Assembly (NCBI GenBank): GCA_965153455.1
Contig: OZ234497.1
Span: 2,480,001 to 2,544,000, forward strand
Origin: Sphagnum compactum
Taxonomy: Eukaryota > Bryophyta > Sphagnopsida > Sphagnales
Direction of reading: 5' to 3'
Length of the DNA stretch: 64,000 nucleotides
The notes under the pieces are model-generated. The model was not told the origin of the DNA. It searched no databases and worked only from the letters and a program-made list of their open reading frames with translations. The translations under genes and the position numbers were made by a program. Below are positions 1 to 9,839 of this stretch, one piece after another. The stretch's first letter is position 1, and every line of letters begins with the position of its first letter.

Positions 1-234
1 AAAATGGCTCCCTCTTCTGCATACCCACCAAGTAATCTCAAATTAATGTAATGGCTGCTCAACATGTTGATTATGGATCTCTCCAAGCAATTCAAGTCCA
101 TGACTGGAGGCTGCTCCAGCAAATACTGCATAACCACTGAGGAAACTGCTGCACTGGAAGCGATGGTAACCTGATTCCCAAATTGATGCAAACCACTTCT
201 TACCAATTTTGAAGTGGAAAGGAGAACAACTCAC

Positions 235-354
235 CTCATAGTAGTACTCCTCCTGGAGTGGCTCCAAAACCAATGAGTCAGGCAGGCTGCAGCCAGTCTC
301 TACAAGACTGGCACACACCTGCCCTTGCAGCCTTGAACTCACATCCACTCTAAC
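235..354 (-). CDS. Possible internal exon of an unrecognised minus-strand gene
   Basis: A 120-nt stretch open in one frame (40 codons, phase 0 at both ends) is bounded on the minus strand by a pyrimidine-rich acceptor (TTTTCCAG) and a near-perfect donor (GAG then GTGAGT). The encoded peptide begins VRVDVSSRLQGQ and ends EPLQEEYYYE; I do not recognise the family. The open frame continues past the donor to position 43, but the strong donor suggests that part is intron. The surrounding 1-1000 interval is less AT-rich than the spacer further right, which suits the edge of a gene running off the left of the window. It could instead be a chance open frame with good splice sites. Confidence 0.3.
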
Positions 355-1733
355 CTGGAAAACCCACAACAGAAAGAAAAAGATGGCTCTTGAGGGCACT
401 TGAGATTATATGTCGCAATAATCTTGTTACAGTTTTCTGCTAAAAATTACTACAAAACTCTGGTTGGGGTCGAGCACTAGTTCTGCAAGAGATACATCAA
501 AGGAGGAAAGGGCGGTGCAGGAGCATAGAAAGGCACATTACCGGAGAGAAAAAATAGCCCAATGCTACAACCTCCAACAAGTGTGTGCCATCTAGCACTC
601 CCTGGCTGCATCAGGAGAAAGTCAAGGGAATACTTCTCTACTGCATGTCCCTGCTCAATGTAACAAGGCTAGAATAAACAAACTGATCAGATTATTCTCT
701 TCAAAACTGTCTTACTGGTGCTGTAAAGATGGGTTGCAGAAGGATACAAGGCAAACGAGCCATCACTTGGAACAAATGACAATTTCTGGCCACCATTGAT
801 CACCATTTTTTATTATGTTGGATGTCTTGCTCACACCCTTTCCTACCAAAGCTGCAAACATAAACTCACATTCAGAATCCATCGCACCATACACAAACAA
901 AATACATAATTAATTGAGCAAGATGAAAAAGGGACATAGGGAAGTTGTCATCTGAAGTGTGTGCAATATCCACTGTGTTAATTCATGCACTTTGTTTCCC
1001 AAGCTTAGAATACTAACCTTGCATTTTCACACGACCCTCCACAACATGACCCTCATGTATTGATGATCCACGCCCAAACTTATGATAGTCCTTTGTCCCC
1101 AAAAACCTATTGTGCTTGTTCTGAAGTCCTTTCTGTTCTCTGGATTATCCAAAGTCTACGGCTTCGAGTCATGTATATTTGTGCGCCTTAATTTTTTGAG
1201 ATATGGAAAAGACACGTAGTCTACTTAGGCCCCACTTTAGACGAGGGTCCAGAGTCCAATTTCCTAAGAACCAATTTGGACTGATTTGAAGCAAATTGAA
1301 TCCTTGAGTTGGACTGTACCTTGGTCCCTTGCTTGGTCCCTAGCCTGATTCTTGGTTCTTCAAATCAGGAGCTCTCCTTTTAGCACTGTTTTTGGGGTCT
1401 GAACTTCAAAACAATTGATTTTCCCTCCAAAACAGTTGTGTCTTGTAGGTTTAGCCTCAATTTGCCACTTTTTGGTCTTGGACCTTCGTCTAAGGGCCTT
1501 GGGACCAATTTAAAGCTTTCAACCAATAAAATTGCTTGAATTCATTGGTCCCTGGACCTTGGACCCTAATAGGTACACAAGGGACCATGGTGGAATGAAA
1601 AGTTTGAAAAAAGATGAGTTCAATGGTTGAGTGTTTCTTCCCATTGCACTTGTTGCTGAGGTAGGTCGTGAGTGGAGACAAGAAAGAAGAAGAAGGAGAA
1701 GAAGACGACGAAGGGAGTCGGAGTTGGTGAGCC
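355..1733. other. Spacer upstream of the first complete gene
   Basis: No gene could be supported here. Between about 1220 and 1570 the words TTGGTCC, GGACC and GGTCCC recur many times on both strands, giving a diffuse low-complexity patch. The last 60 bases before the start codon at 1734 are rich in GAAGAA and probably belong to the 5' leader of that gene. A weak exon-like open stretch on the minus strand at 1018-1120 is discussed under rejected items. Confidence 0.4.
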
Positions 1734-2030
1734 ATGAGGAAAGTGAGCATTAAGAAGGCGGCTGAGGAGTTTGAAGGTCTGTCGGAAGAGGAGCGGCGGG
1801 CGTTACGCATCAGTCGCTTTCATGCCATGCCTGTCCTCTCTTCTTCTTCTGCCTCCTCCTCTCAACATTCTCAACCCAGGCAGGTGCAGCACCATAGTCA
1901 TTTCTTTCACTTTTTGCAAACAGAAAAACAGAGTGCTTTTTTTTTCTTTTCTTTTAAATTTTTTTTTTAAAATGTGGGAGGGTGTGGAGCTCAGAAATGA
2001 AAATCTGAAAATGGAATAGCAGTGAAGTCT

Positions 2031-2085
<55 letters not shown>

Positions 2086-2185
2086 GTAGACGAAGAAGAC
2101 GAAACTCCGCGTTTGGATTTTTCAGGGTGGAATTTATTTAGGGTTTGGAGCTCCAACGTGAAATCTGAAAAATGGAAAACAATGT

Positions 2186-2252
<67 letters not shown>

Positions 2253-2466
2253 AACGCTGCGTTCGGATTTTTTAGATGGGATTTTTCTAGGGTTTGGAGC
2301 CCCAACGTGAAATCTGAAAAATGGAGAGCAATAAGTGTGTGTATATGTGTGTGTGTGTGTGTGAGTGTGCGAGAGAGAGAGAGAAGAAACGCTGCGTTTG
2401 GATTTTTTAGATGGGATTTTTTTAGGGTTTGGAGCTCCAACGTGAAATCTGAAAAATGGAGAGCAA

Positions 2467-2506
<40 letters not shown>

Positions 2507-2553
2507 TGTGTGTGCGTGCGTGCGTGTGCGTGTGTGTGTGCGTGCGTGCGTGC

Positions 2554-2616
<63 letters not shown>

Positions 2617-3886
2617 AGTCAAAACACCACATTTGGATTTTCAGAGTAGAATTTGTTTAGGGTTTGGAGCTCCAACGTGAAGTATGAAAAATGGAGAGCA
2701 GTAAGTTAGATAGAGATAGATGTGTAGAAGAATACGAAATGTGTGGATTTTATCTTCATGGTTGAACATATTTAAGTTAAATGTGTTAGGGTTGTGGAGG
2801 AATATGGTGCGGAGGCTCAGGAAATTGACAAGAGAAGTTAGAAGTGTTGTTTTTCTTGAATGGTGTGACAGGTTAGCACATCCAGGAGGCCCTTTGGCAA
2901 CAAATAAGGCTGTAGCATTAGGGAAGTTCTTGAAGAGAAAGCTGAGCGAACCAGGAGGTGCAGCATCACTGGATCCTGCTCTTGTTGAGCAGGCGGTGAA
3001 CAATGCCAAGGCTACTGTTGAAGCTGGTATATTACGTTCAAGTTGTTCTTGTGAATGTTTTTTGTTTATTATTTGGTAAATTGCATTTCTTGCACAATAG
3101 GATTTAGAAGGACTGCAGTCATGTCCCTGACCCCATCGTCTTCCTCCCCCCTTTTTGTGTGTGTGTGTGTGTGTGTTCATGTCTTCTGATTCTGATGTTG
3201 GTTCTTTACACAGGCAAAGGTCAGTTATTGAAATCAGGTGTGAAAGTGCTTCATGTTGATTCATTTTCTGGCTCTGATAAGGTACTTTGATACTCACACA
3301 ATGTCCCATCTACCGTTGTCTAATGATTGACAAGTGTGTTTGTGGGCTTTGGAGTGTCCAAACAAGTCTACACTTTCATATCTGTCCATTGTATTTATCT
3401 CTTGAGTGCTAGCCAACATCACGTCTGAGTCTTCCCATTGCTTCCGGAAAGGCAACAGAAACTCAGGACGCAGATTGTGTATAATGGTTTGCCCAAGTTT
3501 TTTGGGAAGATTATTATATGCTTATCTACACCCACTGTTGGGAGCTGATGAACTCAGTGGGTAGTCATGGCAGCTCGTCACTGCCGTTCGTGATGAAGGT
3601 GATGGTCTGTCACTTCGTGAGCGACTCTCATGAGGTTATGACTGCACTCATTGTCGTGTTACCTTTAATTGTTGTTGTGGAGATTTCTCTGCAACTTCAT
3701 CGATCTTATCTCTGTTTCAATGGTCTATTGCAGGAGGATGATCAACTGGAGAAGACTCAGAAGCCAGCAAAAATCAGGAAGAAAAAGAAAGTCAACAAAC
3801 AGATTGCAAACCAGCAGATTAAACAAGACAATGGCATGAAGAAGAAAGGCAAGAAGAACAAGATGCCCAAGAAGTTCAAGTTCTGA
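1734..3886 (+). CDS. Small basic protein of unknown function, four exons, 173 residues
   Basis: Exons are 1734-1879, 2872-3026, 3214-3281 and 3734-3886; phases are 2, 1 and 0 and the joined frame is open to a TGA stop. The start ATG follows a purine-rich leader and gives MRKVSIKKAAEEFEGLSEEE. Exon 2 encodes a compact conserved-looking core (LAHPGGPLATNKAVALGKFL). Exon 3 ends with VDSFSGSDK. Exon 4 is almost wholly basic, with KIRKKKKVNKQ near the start and KKKGKKNKMPKKFKF at the end, so nuclear or nucleolar location is likely. There is no signal peptide or membrane segment. I believe this matches an uncharacterised plant family with the same order (acidic-basic N-terminus, LAHPGGP core, Lys-rich tail), but no function is known to me. 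Intron 1 needs a GC donor (AG then GCAGGT) to keep the core in frame; a GT donor four bases downstream puts exon 2 out of frame. Intron 1 also holds a long satellite array. Confidence 0.75.
2030..2703 (+). repeat. Compound mini/microsatellite in intron 1
   Basis: About five head-to-tail units make up most of this stretch. Each has a variable microsatellite (GA, then TG plus GA, or TGCG plus TG plus GA) followed by a conserved block of about 80-90 bases containing GCGTTTGGATTTTT, TTTAGGGTTTGGAGCTCCAA and CGTGAAATCTGAAAAATGGA. A partial copy of the conserved block precedes the first GA tract (about 1985-2029). The last unit ends near 2703 with GGAGAGCAGTAAG. The long open frames over this stretch are products of the dinucleotide repeats. 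Confidence 0.95.
3157..3178 (+). repeat. TG dinucleotide microsatellite in intron 2
   Basis: About ten uninterrupted TG units lie after a short T/C tract, inside the second intron of the basic-protein gene and well upstream of its acceptor. Confidence 0.9.
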
Positions 3887-6840
3887 TATGGGTGGGTGAA
3901 CTGAATTAGTAGGTAATAGAGGAAGGTGGGAAGGTCAGTCAGAATTTCTATTTCCTGTACAATGGATGATGAGTATATTTGCAAACAATTGTACAGAGCA
4001 GACATTTTTCAAAGTTTTTATACCCTCTATCTCCATCATATACATGCATCTACAATCAACGTGTTTATTTATGTTTATTTATGCTTGGGTTTGAATGGTT
4101 CAAGTTGAGAAAGGGTGGTCAACATTTTCCAATTGCCAATTAAATGTAGGTCCTAAAGGATTGTGTTTCTTTGTCAACAGGAACATTTTTGTAGGTTACT
4201 TGTAATGCATATAGGTTAAAGTGTTCTATGTCGATTTATTGCATGTTCAAGACAAATTTGAAAATGAAAAGCATCTCAATTATTGGTGGCTCTGATGGCA
4301 CCTGCCCATCTAAAATACACTTAGTAGAGTTTCTAAACTTTTATGTTGAACTATAAGTGCATATATTATATGCAAAATAGATACATTTTTGTCAATTCAA
4401 ATGGGCAATTTGCAGGCTTTTAGGTTGGCATTTATTTGTAGTGGGTCAATAGCAATTGTCTGTTGTTGCCATTGTAAGTGCTTGGACAGGACTAGGTAGA
4501 TAGGGTGTAGGGTTTTTGTCTGTTACATACTAGGTCTGTCTTCTCTGTGTCATGGTTTATGAACAGAGATGGCATCGACTTCACAGCAGCAGGTATTTGT
4601 TGCCAATCTAAGAGTGGGAGCTGGCAGAGAACCCGCGTGGGGAGCTTGAATATCTCATCAAGTGTCACATGTAATATACTGCAGATCTCAAACATGAAGG
4701 CCTTTGTGTGATCACTTTTTCCATGTATTGTTTCTATTGAAAGAGGTTGCAAAGAGTTTTGTAAGACATTGTGTTGATGCTTATTTCTTAGATGAGTGAT
4801 TGCATGTGGGCCAAAATTCAGTCAAAGGAGCCAAAAAAGAAGTTAGATAGTATAAGAAACTGTAAATTATCATAGATTTATTTATGTTTTTTCAGTTCAA
4901 AACATAATTATCATGACAAGTTGTACTAAATTTGACTCAAACGAAGGTTGGAATATTCAAATTTAAAATCCATTGAATGTAACTTTAGGTTTTTGTCTTT
5001 AGTTAAAGACTTTTTGAAAGTGAAGAACAGGGCATCAAATAAGGATTTTTTGTCTCAGAAAACCATTGAAATGACAATAAAATTACATAATAGAAACCCG
5101 TTAGTTGCACTCAAACATCACTCACACATTTACATAACCCAATTGTGTATTAGGTAATGGCCATTGAGAGAATCCAATCAAACATCGAGTCTAACCAATA
5201 TATTACCAAACTATGTTTCTTTGCACAATGTTACTCAATATATGTATTCATTTGAATGGAATTGAATTTCCACAAAAGCAACTCATACTTATATTTGATC
5301 ACCACTCACGATGGAGAGAGCAACACAAAGCCCAAGTTAGTATAAGTAGGCTTGTGCTAGTTCAAAATCTCACACACATAACTATGGATATGTTTTGATA
5401 GTAGGGAAAATGGGTCGATGATTTTACCCTTACCCAAAACGAGATCAAAATTGGTTGATTTAGTTGTTTTGATCTCACTTTTTTAATTCACTCACGTAAG
5501 GAATGTCACGCCTCAATACCAAATTGGACAAGTACTAGGCAGCCAAAAATTGCAGTTCTCCCTTTGACACACTAATGTTGATTATGGACCAAAGCATAGT
5601 GCAACCCAATCTACATATTAGAGTTATCCTTAAAGCAATACCAAATTGGGGCTACTGGACCCCAGTTTTGCCAAAACTATCTAAGAAATGAGAAGTCAGG
5701 ATGAAAACAGTACACAGGGGGGAAAAAAAATTAAAAATTTAGAGGGACCAAATTACTAGTTTTCTCACCTAAATTGGTCCTCAAAGGAGTTTCACTTCCC
5801 AGTTTTTGGATTTGCATTATCTAGGCCCTTCGCTACTGCTGGCTCATATTCTTAATTAAATCAAGACTAGTCAGAATAAGATCTTGCAAATGATACCCAA
5901 TTTTCAACTCACTTTATTTATGGCTGCAGTCAAATTGGGGATGAAACAGGGATTAGAGGGTTAAAATGGGCCCCAAAGACAGGGTGACTTTGTAGATAAC
6001 TTCAATGGGATAAGAGAGACAAGATGAAACTCATGATTTCTCATAATGAGATATTATTAGATTTGATTGGCTAGTACAACACTAATTGGCCCCATGTGAT
6101 GACATTTAATGACTCCTTTATCAACAATCTTCAAGATTTCATGATTATTTATGAATGGGGAAATAACTTGCACACTATTTTGAATGTGGTCCCACAGTGG
6201 TAGAAGCCCACACATACATGAAGCCTATTTTGAATTCACAAAATTTCATGAAGAGTTGAAATTTAAAATTAAATACCATAGTAGTAGTAAGAGGGCAGCT
6301 TCTACACATGTTTGTAAAATAACTTTGTTAAATTTGAAGATTCCATGTCCAAAAAAAAAGTAAAATATTTTTAATATTTCTTGTGGATTCTTTATTTTCT
6401 TTCACAATATTTTGTTGTTTTGAAAATTTTGCTTTTTTGAAAATTTCAGCATTTCAATAACTAATTTAATTAGTGTCAAAAGCTGCCAAGGTACTACGGT
6501 GTTAGAAAATGAAGTGATAAAAAATGAAGGTTTTAATTGGAGCCCGAGTCGGAAAAAAAAATTAGTAAAATTTGCTAAATTTCTATATTTGATTTCAGTA
6601 AGTAACCAAAAGTACAGAAAAAATAATAATTAAAGATTTATTCTTCATTTCTATTTTATAGCCAAATTTGGCTAAATCTTCCTTCGGTTGATCACAACTT
6701 TGGCTGCATCAAAAAATTCATGAAAAAAAAAAAACAAAAAAAAAAAAAAAAACAACAACAACAACAACAACAACAATATACATAACTTATTAGCCTTATG
6801 TGTGGGTTGGTTCTGCTGGCCTGTAAGATGAAATTGGCCT
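3887..6840. other. Gene-poor spacer
   Basis: AT-rich DNA without a supportable gene. The only open frames are short and lack family features. Simple-sequence content includes a poly-A tract running into AAC triplets at about 6722-6775. The first 200 bases after the stop at 3886 are probably 3' untranslated sequence of the upstream gene. Confidence 0.5.
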
Positions 6841-6873
6841 AAACCCTAAACCCTAAACCCCAAACCCTAAAAA
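6841..6873 (-). repeat. Telomere-like tract (CCCTAAA)
   Basis: Four near-perfect CCCTAAA units, one with C for T. This is the plant telomere heptamer (TTTAGGG on the other strand). It is too short to be a telomere; short tracts like this occur as interstitial repeats or telo-box elements. Confidence 0.85.
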
Positions 6874-7203
6874 CTGTAACAGGTAAGAACAGTAGCAAAA
6901 GCAGACAGAAGCACAAACCTGAGAAATGAACCATGTCAATGATTGGTACCTATATATATGTTGTCATTCACAGATGCAAAGAGTGTAAAAATTACCCATC
7001 CATAAATAAATAAATAAAATGGTATTGTTGGCCAGAAGAGTTTAGTTTGTTTTTTGAAGAACAGACAGAGCTGACAGGAGAAGAACAGAACAATCCTTTT
7101 GTTTTTGAGTGGAGTTTTTCTGAGTTCTTCCTGGCAGAGATAGATGTTGAAAAATGTACCCCAAACAAATGATACCACTTTCTTTGTTAGGCTTTACATA
7201 TTG

Positions 7204-7695
7204 ATTGGGTTTCAAGTTTCAACAGACAGAGTGTTTCTGACACTCCCTTGTTTTGCACAGAGGCAAATCAAGCAATAAAAACTACACTTCTTTTAATGTA
7301 GTAACTTTGCATGTGTTGCATATAACTCTGGACTGAAGCAGGTTTCACAATGGAAATGCTCTCTCAACATTGGTGGTACCTAAAGCAAAGCAAAGCAGCA
7401 ACTTCAAAGCTCATCAGTCAGCTTGCTTTGCTTCTTCATATTGGGTTTCAAGTTTCAACAGACAGAGTGTTTTATCTGACACTCCCTTGTTTTGCAGGCA
7501 AATCAAGCAATAAAAACTACACTTCTTTTAATGTAGTAACTTTGCATGTGTTGCTCTCCCCTTATATATATAACTAACTCTGGACTGAAGCAGGTTTCAC
7601 AATGGAAATGCTCTCTCAACATTGGTGGTACCAAAAGCAAAGCAAAGCAAAGCAGCAACTTCAAAGCTCATCAGTCAGCTTGCTTTGCTTCTTCA
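7204..7695 (+). repeat. Recent tandem duplication of a 240-250 bp unit
   Basis: Copy 1 (about 7204-7439) and copy 2 (about 7440-7695) are near identical and both run from TTGGGTTTCAAGTTTCAACA to GCTTGCTTTGCTTCTTCA. They differ by small indels (TATC, AGAG, an inserted run near 7555 and one more AAAGC unit) and few substitutions. Each copy ends in AAGCAAAGC repeats that can pair with GCTTGCTTTGCTT about 35 bases later. The short open frames here share this duplicated content and have no recognisable domain. Confidence 0.92.
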
Positions 7696-7739
7696 GGAAT
7701 GATGATGATAATACTACTACCTTGGGACTAGCTAGCTCT

Positions 7740-9410
7740 CTCTAGTCTTACTAACTTTTTATTGTAGCTACCGTAGTATAGGATCAGTTTCCACATTGAC
7801 AAAAAAAAATGAATTTATTTTTTTTGTGTTGTTTTTTCACAAAAATGAATTCATTTTTATATATTTTTTGAAATTATTTATAAATTTTTCCAATCGTCTA
7901 CTATAATATTGTGATATGAGTAGTGAAATTATTCAGAATGTAGCCCCCGTATGATAATAATATTTATGATGATTTTCAACATGTCAACTTCATATTTTTT
8001 CACGAATTTTCATGTCAAATATTGGACAATGTAGAGTGAGATCTATTAGGGTATGCCCATCATCGAACATAAGCTTGAAAAAAACATATGAACATATCGA
8101 ACATATGCTTGAAAAAAATGCATTAGACTCCCTCCACTTTCAAACCCCAATTTTTTTTTCATTTTTTGTCCATTTTGAGCAATGTAAAAAGATATGGATT
8201 CGCCAACTTGAGCTCTATAAGCCCTCTTTGAACTCTAGAGAAAACCGAACTATGACCAAGGATCTTAAGCTCCAAATGCTTCCCCTACTAAACTAAGCAT
8301 TTATTATTTCAAACTGAAAACTACTTCTAAACCCGCATCATATCTTCTTCATTTTTTGGTCCATATTGAACAATATTCATGACAACGGATGCATCAAATG
8401 GAGGTCCACAATACCTCTTTGAACTCCAAAGGTTGGATTTTAAGCTCTTGAAATCATTTACACTTACACATTCGAACTTTTTTACATTTATACTTATATT
8501 ACTGTTTTGTGTATTTATTTTTTTACACTTACATTTACATGAGGCCAATGTAAATATTCGTAATACACTTACATGGCCCCGTGTAAATGTTTTGGAGCAT
8601 GTGAGTGTAAGCGCGTATACACCATGTACCTTTAATGACCATACCTTCTTGCAAATCCATATTAACATGAATCCCAATTATAAATATGGTTGTGATGCAC
8701 CCCAAAGCAGAAATGTTTAGATGGTTTTTTTTGGTAATGGGCCACTTGGTTGCCCTATAATGACCAAAAACATTATGAAATCCCCCCCTCCCCAATTTTG
8801 TAACTCATTTATTTTTGCACTTACACTTACATTGTTTTACATGGCATAAAAATTTTACACACTCACTTATATGAAATGTAAATAAATTTCATTATGGGAT
8901 TTACACTTCCATGAAGTGGAAGATTTGCATGCACAACACCGGTGAGCACTTTCATACTATAGAATGCTACCTTCCATTGTTATTGATGTCATCAATTTTG
9001 CCCTAGTCATGACTCACTAGGTAGAATGTGCCTCATTGCAATAGCACTTTTATGGTGTAAAGGACGACCATAAGCAAGTTTGAAGTAACACTAAAGGTAG
9101 ATAGGAATGAGAGAATCCTGGGTGGGCATAGGTGAGAAATGATTTAATCAACTATCATTGTGGACTTTGCAATTCAAAAACAATTGAAAAACCCATGTTC
9201 CAAAAATATTTTATTTAAAAATATTTTATTTTTGAAGGAGTATTTGTCAAAAAATATAATCAAGCAAATTCATAATTGGGGGAATTGCTTATAACATGCA
9301 AATTGATAATAGGTGGGTCTCAAACATTTTACAAAATCTAGTTATTTGATACCTTGTGTCGGCACACAAAGACCCTCCCCAATTAGTTATGAAAAAATCA
9401 AAAGACCCGG
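7740..9410. other. Gene-poor spacer with TTTACACTTACA-rich patches
   Basis: No gene supported. Between about 8460 and 8600, and again at 8815-8930, the words ACACTTACA, ACATTTACA and their complements TGTAAAT and TGTAAGTG recur on both strands, which gives an imperfect foldback character. The open frames on both strands in 8327-8795 derive from this. Confidence 0.4.
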
Positions 9411-9419
9411 CCAACATTG

Positions 9420-9612
9420 ATAAGTACCTATGTAAGTAGGTAAAGTACCATCGATAAGTAGGTACCTAAGTAAGCGGGTGGTGTACCATAGGTAAGGGGC
9501 TCAAGAGGTAGGAAATTCGAGTGATTACTACCTAGGTAGTAGGTAGGTAGGTAGGTAAGTGAGAAAGGCACTTGATGGTTACTAGGTAGGTAGATGCATG
9601 GAGATGGTTAGT
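9420..9612 (+). repeat. Dispersed TAGGTAGG-rich repeat, copy 1
   Basis: Tetranucleotide-rich sequence (GTAGGTAGGTAGGTAAG) containing the shared words GGCACTTGATGGTTACTAGG and AGGTAGATGCATG. The same words in the same order occur at 28.8-29.04 kb and, inverted, at 21.6-21.9 and 36.2-36.5 kb. The family has a definite consensus rather than being only a microsatellite. Confidence 0.7.
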
Positions 9613-9802
9613 ATGTAATAAGAGATGGAGAGAGAGAGAGCCCACCCCACTCAAACAAACGGGTATGATATTCAAATCATGCTGTTCATTGAAGTATTTT
9701 CTCGGAGCTCCAGAAACCCTCCTCAACTGAACAGAAAAAAAAAACATCATTGATGAGTGGCAAGTTGATTTTCCATCATACAAGACTTCATATCAAAAGT
9801 GC

Positions 9803-9804
<2 letters not shown>

Positions 9805-9833
<29 letters not shown>

Positions 9834-9838
9834 TGTAT
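9805..9838 (+). repeat. GTAT tetranucleotide microsatellite
   Basis: Eight uninterrupted units of GTAT. A sister tract lies at 21.62-21.65 kb beside another dispersed repeat copy. Confidence 0.95.
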
Positions 9839-9839
9839 T

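Noticed and set aside
1018-1120. Exon-like open stretch on the minus strand (peptide with KDYHKFGRGSSIHEGHVVEG)
   Set aside because: Donor AAG-GTTAGT is good but the acceptor lacks a pyrimidine tract, other frames are equally open, and no family is recognised.
2138-2680. Long open frames on both strands (Ser-Leu, His-Thr, Arg-Glu, Cys-Val runs)
   Set aside because: They are translations of GA, TG and TGCG dinucleotide and tetranucleotide tracts inside an intron.
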